NCBI RefSeq assembly: GCF_000226255.1
Contig: NZ_AGFG01000065.1
Coordinates: 1-64,000 of the forward strand
DNA length: 64,000 bases
Reading direction: 5' to 3'
Source of the DNA: Desulfovibrio sp. A2
GTDB lineage: Bacteria > Desulfobacterota > Desulfovibrionia > Desulfovibrionales > Desulfovibrionaceae
This document shows, piece after piece, positions 59,807-64,000 of the stretch; positions within the stretch are counted from its first letter, which is position 1, and each line of letters begins with the position of its first letter. The notes under the pieces were generated by a model. That model was not told the origin of the DNA and did not search any database. It saw only the letters and a list, made by a program, of their open reading frames with translations. The position numbers were made by a program, and so were the translations under genes.

Positions 59807-62800
59807 TTAAGGGGCGGCGTCCGGCTGCGCGGCGGCGGGCTCTGCCGGAGCCGTGGGCAGCGGGGGCACCGTGATGGGCGCGTCGAGGGTTTCCGGAGCC
59901 ACCCGCAGGGGGGGCTTGTAGCTGAAAGAACTGTCCGTCGGGGTATCCAACCGGATGGGACCGTCCAATGTTTCCGGCGCGGCGCGGCGTACGGGCTTGT
60001 AGGGAACAACGCCGCCGCCGGACGCGCCCTCGGGCTCCACGGGCAGTGACGGAACGACGGCATCCACCTGCGGGGCGGGTGCGGCCGATTCCGGCGCGGT
60101 CGGGAATGCGGGCGAGGGGCCAGGCTCCGCCAGCGCCGGAGCTTCCGGGGCCGCCACCGGGGCACGGACTTCATGAGGCATGTCCGGTGCGGACTGCGGG
60201 ATCACGGGCGCGGATTCCGGGGCGATGGCCGGGGAGGAAGGTTGTGCGGCGGCATCCGGCACGGCGGGGTCAGGCGCCACCGGCGCGAACGTGGGCGATG
60301 CATCGCCGGGCACAGGCGTGGCCGGTTCAGTGGCGGGCGGCAGGGACACCGGCTCCGTGGGGGTGAGGTCCGGCGCTGGCGTGAGGCCCGTGGCTTCCGG
60401 CGCGGGAGTGATCGGAACGGTGGCTTCGTGCGCCGGCGTTCCGGCCGTCCCGGCGGTGGCGGCCTCGGATGTCGCCTCCTCCGGGGTGCCCGGCGCGGCG
60501 TCCGGCGTGAGGGCTTGTGTGCTCTCCGCTTCGGCCCCTGCGGGCGGCGCGATGCGGATGGTCAGTTCCGGCGCGGGCGCGGGGGGCACCGGCGGCGTCA
60601 CCGGCTTCGCCACCACGGGCGGCGGGGCGACGGGCATGGGCGTGGCTTGCCTGGCTGGCACGAACGGCCCCTTGGGCTGCTCGGCGGCGGTTGCCGCGCC
60701 GATGGACTTGGCGTCGCGCCCCACGAGGATGGCGCGGGTTTCCCAGGGCTCCAGGCGCAGCACCATGCGGCCGCCTTCCAGCGGCACGGGCGCACCTTCT
60801 TCCAGGTCCACGGCCGGGTTGCCCGAGCCGAACAGTTCCAGCAGCTTCGGCGTGGCCGCCATGTCCAGGCGTTCGGTCACGGCCTCGCGTCCGAAGTTGG
60901 TGACGGCCACCACCATGCCGCGCCCGCCGGGCAGTTCCACGGCCAGGGCCACGCTGCCGCGCCCCTGCGTGCGCAGGCGGGCGGCCACGCGCCCGGCGGC
61001 GATGCCGGTGCGCTCGCGTATGGCGGTGATGGCGTGCACCCCGTTGAGGAACGAGTGCGGGTCGTGCAGTTGCTCGTCGGGCGAGGGGTAGGCCATGGGG
61101 GCGCGGGGCATGCCCTGCTTTGTCAGCACGGTGGTGCGGGCGGTGCGGTACAGGGCGTATGCGCCGCGCGGGGCCAGGGCCGGATCCCAGCGTTCCTCGG
61201 AATCGGCCATGCTGTGCCAGTCCAGCGGCAGCGCACCGGCCAGGTCCTGCCCGTGCAGCACCAGCAGGCCGGGCTGCATGGCCTTGAAGAAGACAAGGGC
61301 CTGGTGCCCCTTGCGGATTTCGTCCCGTGCATCCGGCTTTGCCGCATCGGCATGGCCGAAGCCCGCGCCCAGCGCGGCAAGGCCCGCGCCGGTGACGGGC
61401 AGCAGGTCGCCCGCGCCGCCCAGCGGCATGGTGGAGGCCCACAGGGACGCGCGCGCGCGCATGGCCGACCGCATGTCGTCCGCGAGGCCGGGCAGGCCGT
61501 CGCCCGCCGCCGCACCGGGCGGCAGCATGCCGGGGGCCAACTGCGGCAGGGCGTAGTCCACGCCCTCCGGACCGGGGGTGGCGTGCACCAGGCGGCGCAT
61601 GTCGATGCCAAGACGCAGGGCGTCGTCCAGCAGGGCGCGCAGGGGGCGCGCGTCGCCGGTGAGCAGGGCGTGCTCGGCGGCGGGGCTGGTGACGGTGTCT
61701 TCGGCCACGTCGGCCGATTCGTGCAGGGTGCGGGCCAGCAGCGGCAGGGGCAGCCGGTCGCGCTGCCAGGTCCATCCGCCGTAGCGGCGGGTTTCGCGAC
61801 CCAGGGCAAGGGCGGCGGAGGGGGCGGGCTCCAGCGCGTGGGCAGGGCCGGGCTCACCGTAGGCGGCGCGGGGCTGGGGATCGAGCCCGGTCAGGGGTTC
61901 CACCCGGAAGCCGGTCAGGGCCATGCCGCGCAGGCCGATCTGCTGGATGATGCTGGACGACAGGATGCGCCGCGCGGCGGCCGAGGGGTCGTCCCAGTGC
62001 AGCACCGGCATGTCGTACCGGCCCGCATGGCGGTAGGCCCAGCGGCGCAGGGTGCCGTCGGCCCCGCGCACCTCGCCCGTGACGGCCCAGCCGCCGGGCC
62101 GCGCCCACGACAGCAGGTCGCGCGCGAGCGCGGCGGGCAGCAGCCCCTTTTCGGCCAGCAGGTCGTGCTGGGCGCGGGTGAGCGGGCGGGCCTGCCATTC
62201 CGATTCGCACATGGGCAGGTATGGCCAGAGATCGCGCGGGATTTCCACCAGGCAGTATGCGCCGGGGTAGTCGCGCACGTTGCGCGCGGCCAGAAAGAAG
62301 TCGGGTCCCATGCCGGTGGCGGCGGAGATGATGTCCGTGCCCAGCAGCAGGCGGTTGCCGTCGGCCATGCGGCGCAGGCGGGTGTATTCGTCGTCGGTGC
62401 CCGCCGCCTCGGAAAAGGCGTGCTGGATCGTGTCGTCGCCGGTCAGGGTGGCGCTGCGGTCGTAGGCCCAGATGGCCCCGGCCCCGCCCGCGGGGGTGAC
62501 GTACAGCCCGCGCACGCCGGTGCGGCGTAACAGTTCCAGAACCCTGGGCTGGGCCAGGATGGCGAAGGCCGAGGGGGTGCCGTCGGCGATGAGCGCCATG
62601 GGGTGCACCAGCAGCCAGGTGTCGGCGGCGCGCAGCAGGTTGTCCGGGTCTGGCGGCAGGGAGGGGGCGCGCCAGCCCAGTTGACTGCCGGAGACCACGC
62701 GGGTGGATTCCGCGCCCGCGCCGAGCAGCGACTGCTTTTCCAGCCATTGCATGTATCCGGGGTCCGCCCGGGTGACCGAGGGGCCTTGCGGCAGCAGCAG

Positions 62801-63001
62801 GGATTTCTGTTTGGCGGACGGCCCGGCGCATCCCGACAGGAAGAGGGCCAGAAGCAGGGCCAGCGTCGGTATGCACGGGGCCATGCGCGCCATGCCGGAA
62901 GCATGGGCCGGGACGGCGCGCGGCGCGCCGGATTGCGGGCGGATGACGGGCAGGCTGCGGAGCATGAGGGCAAATGTATGGAGCGCGGCGCGGTTCGGCA
63001 T
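59807..63001 (-). CDS. Large lipoprotein with degenerate alpha-amylase-like domain and Pro/Ala tail
   Basis: The product is a 1064-aa envelope protein. AAAGGAGACTCGC precedes the ATG at 63001. A hydrophobic stretch ends in the lipobox LFLSGC near residue 60. Residues about 100-760 resemble a GH13 (alpha-amylase/trehalose synthase) barrel followed by a beta domain: LLGTDIISAATGMGPDFF, GFRVEPLTGLD and VLHGQDLAGALPLDWHS. The GFRxD nucleophile position reads Glu, so activity is doubtful. From about 760 the chain is Pro/Ala/Glu low complexity and ends in two YKPxxRxAPETLDxPI units. The fold call is by eye. Confidence 0.7.
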   Translation of the reverse strand: MPNRAALHTFALMLRSLPVIRPQSGAPRAVPAHASGMARMAPCIPTLALLLALFLSGCAGPSAKQKSLLLPQGPSVTRADPGYMQWLEKQSLLGAGAESTRVVSGSQLGWRAPSLPPDPDNLLRAADTWLLVHPMALIADGTPSAFAILAQPRVLELLRRTGVRGLYVTPAGGAGAIWAYDRSATLTGDDTIQHAFSEAAGTDDEYTRLRRMADGNRLLLGTDIISAATGMGPDFFLAARNVRDYPGAYCLVEIPRDLWPYLPMCESEWQARPLTRAQHDLLAEKGLLPAALARDLLSWARPGGWAVTGEVRGADGTLRRWAYRHAGRYDMPVLHWDDPSAAARRILSSSIIQQIGLRGMALTGFRVEPLTGLDPQPRAAYGEPGPAHALEPAPSAALALGRETRRYGGWTWQRDRLPLPLLARTLHESADVAEDTVTSPAAEHALLTGDARPLRALLDDALRLGIDMRRLVHATPGPEGVDYALPQLAPGMLPPGAAAGDGLPGLADDMRSAMRARASLWASTMPLGGAGDLLPVTGAGLAALGAGFGHADAAKPDARDEIRKGHQALVFFKAMQPGLLVLHGQDLAGALPLDWHSMADSEERWDPALAPRGAYALYRTARTTVLTKQGMPRAPMAYPSPDEQLHDPHSFLNGVHAITAIRERTGIAAGRVAARLRTQGRGSVALAVELPGGRGMVVAVTNFGREAVTERLDMAATPKLLELFGSGNPAVDLEEGAPVPLEGGRMVLRLEPWETRAILVGRDAKSIGAATAAEQPKGPFVPARQATPMPVAPPPVVAKPVTPPVPPAPAPELTIRIAPPAGAEAESTQALTPDAAPGTPEEATSEAATAGTAGTPAHEATVPITPAPEATGLTPAPDLTPTEPVSLPPATEPATPVPGDASPTFAPVAPDPAVPDAAAQPSSPAIAPESAPVIPQSAPDMPHEVRAPVAAPEAPALAEPGPSPAFPTAPESAAPAPQVDAVVPSLPVEPEGASGGGVVPYKPVRRAAPETLDGPIRLDTPTDSSFSYKPPLRVAPETLDAPITVPPLPTAPAEPAAAQPDAAP

Positions 63002-63159
63002 GCGAGTCTCCTTTATCATGCCGACATTACAGGGGGCTGGGGGGGCTGTCAAAGGCGGTATTGCGGCCGCGCGACGCCATTTTCGCTTTACACGCGGCGT
63101 GAAGCGGGGCAAACCGGCACCTGTGGCCATTCGGGCCACGGATCACAGGGAGGAAGTTC

Positions 63160-63984
63160 ATGCCGTTTTTTGAAGTGGACGCGCAGAAATGCAAGCGCGA
63201 CAATATCTGCATCGATGAATGCCCCATCCGCATCCTGATCGCCGACAAGGAAACCGGCGTGGCCAAGATGCGTCAGGGCGCCGAAGACGCCTGCATCCGC
63301 TGCGGCCATTGCGTGGCCGTCTGTCCGAGCGGGGCCGTGCGCCTCGCGGGCATGCCCTTCGAGGAATTCACCCCGGTGAACCGCGAACTGGCCGTCACGG
63401 CCGACGCGGCGGAACAGTTCCTGCGCGGCCGCCGGTCCATCCGCACCTTCAGGGAGCAGCCGGTGGAGCACGATGTGCTGGCCCGGATCGTGGACACCGT
63501 GCGCTGGGCCCCCACCGCCAGCCACCGCCAGCCGGTGCGCTGGGTGATGGTGGAAGACCCCGGCCGCACCCGCGAGATCGCCGCGCTGATCATCGACTGG
63601 ATGCTATACCTGCGTGAACACGACCCGGAAACCGCCAAGCGTCACAATGTGGCCGGGCTCATCGCCGGGTCGCGCAAGGGCGTGGACCTGGTGCTGCGCG
63701 GCGCTCCGCACATCGCCGTGGCCTGCTGCGACGGGGCCGCCACCTGGCCCGCCGTGGATTCAGCCATTGCCCTCACCTATCTGGAACTGGCCGCCCATGC
63801 CCACGGCGTGGCCGCCTGTTGGGGCGGCTACTTCACCTACGCGGCCAACGCCTATGCCCCCCTGCGCGAATTGCTGGGCCTTGGCGAGGACGAGCGGGTG
63901 CAGGGCGCGCAGATGCTGGGGTATGCCAAGTACCGGTATCGCCGGATACCGTGGCGCAGACCCCTCCCTGTCACCTGGAAGTAG
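63160..63984 (+). CDS. Ferredoxin-nitroreductase fusion protein
   Basis: The 274-aa cytosolic flavoprotein has an N-terminal 2x[4Fe-4S] ferredoxin domain: ligands C11, C17 and C21 in CKRDNICIDECP, then CIRCGHCVAVCPSG. A nitroreductase domain from about residue 85 follows (RRSIRTFREQPV and VRWAPTASHRQPVRW). It likely passes electrons from the clusters to FMN to reduce an unknown substrate. Such fusions are common in anaerobes. AGGGAGGAAGTTC precedes the ATG. The first cluster uses a CX5CX3CP spacing rather than CX2CX2C. Confidence 0.92.
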   Translation: MPFFEVDAQKCKRDNICIDECPIRILIADKETGVAKMRQGAEDACIRCGHCVAVCPSGAVRLAGMPFEEFTPVNRELAVTADAAEQFLRGRRSIRTFREQPVEHDVLARIVDTVRWAPTASHRQPVRWVMVEDPGRTREIAALIIDWMLYLREHDPETAKRHNVAGLIAGSRKGVDLVLRGAPHIAVACCDGAATWPAVDSAIALTYLELAAHAHGVAACWGGYFTYAANAYAPLRELLGLGEDERVQGAQMLGYAKYRYRRIPWRRPLPVTWK

Positions 63985-64000
63985 CCCCCGCGCACTGGCC

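Overview
The window reads as a chromosomal stretch of a high-GC Desulfovibrionaceae-type bacterium (Desulfovibrio/Nitratidesulfovibrio-like). This rests on a tungsten-type aldehyde:ferredoxin oxidoreductase, a ferredoxin-nitroreductase fusion, many two-component, chemotaxis and cyclic-di-GMP proteins, and the gene order of the lipid/riboflavin block. No rRNA, tRNA, CRISPR array or intact transposase gene was recognised. The species call is inference from gene content and base composition.

Layout. 1-9.5 kb: the groEL 3' end, a HAD phosphatase-like gene, an 88-aa protein behind a SAM riboswitch, murJ, two small hypotheticals, the AOR gene with a divergent beta-grasp-like protein, and a PilZ protein. 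9.5-18.1 kb: a regulatory block with a sigma54 activator, a chemoreceptor behind a sigma28-type promoter, a MoaD-like protein coupled to an HD-GYP response regulator, and a GAF/PAS protein coupled to an HDOD protein. 18.5-26.9 kb: cvpA, mazG, an unknown partner gene, two very small genes, an AI-2E family transporter and a PAS-GAF-PAS-GGDEF-EAL protein. 27.3-48.6 kb: one uninterrupted minus-strand run, yceD-rpmF-plsX-fabH-fabG-acpP-fabF-glyA-dCMP deaminase-ribD-ribE-ribBA-ribH-nusB-leuS-lptE-holA-radC-acyP-lon. It joins fatty acid and phospholipid synthesis, one-carbon and riboflavin synthesis, translation, LPS transport and proteolysis. 48.9-64 kb: rpmB, membrane proteins (EamA, FxsA, rhomboid, GT-C glycosyltransferase with PAP2 phosphatase, MATE), a thiamine-binding-like protein, a MAF-type motility glycosyltransferase, a large lipoprotein and a ferredoxin-nitroreductase.

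The least expected content is in non-coding DNA. (1) A family of long palindromic elements has five copies here. Three are exactly 145 bp, one is interrupted, and one is divergent and inverted. All share an apical hairpin with a TCTT-containing loop, and their stems covary. Four abut or overlap the stop codon of a minus-strand gene, and three of these sit inside the rib/fab run. (2) A REP-like palindrome family has five copies with covarying stems. Three of them have inserted into one 145-bp element, which implies mobility. (3) A SAM-I-like riboswitch with its own promoter and terminator lies upstream of an uncharacterised 88-aa gene. (4) A sigma54 promoter with upstream palindromes lies between a sigma54 activator and a PilZ gene.
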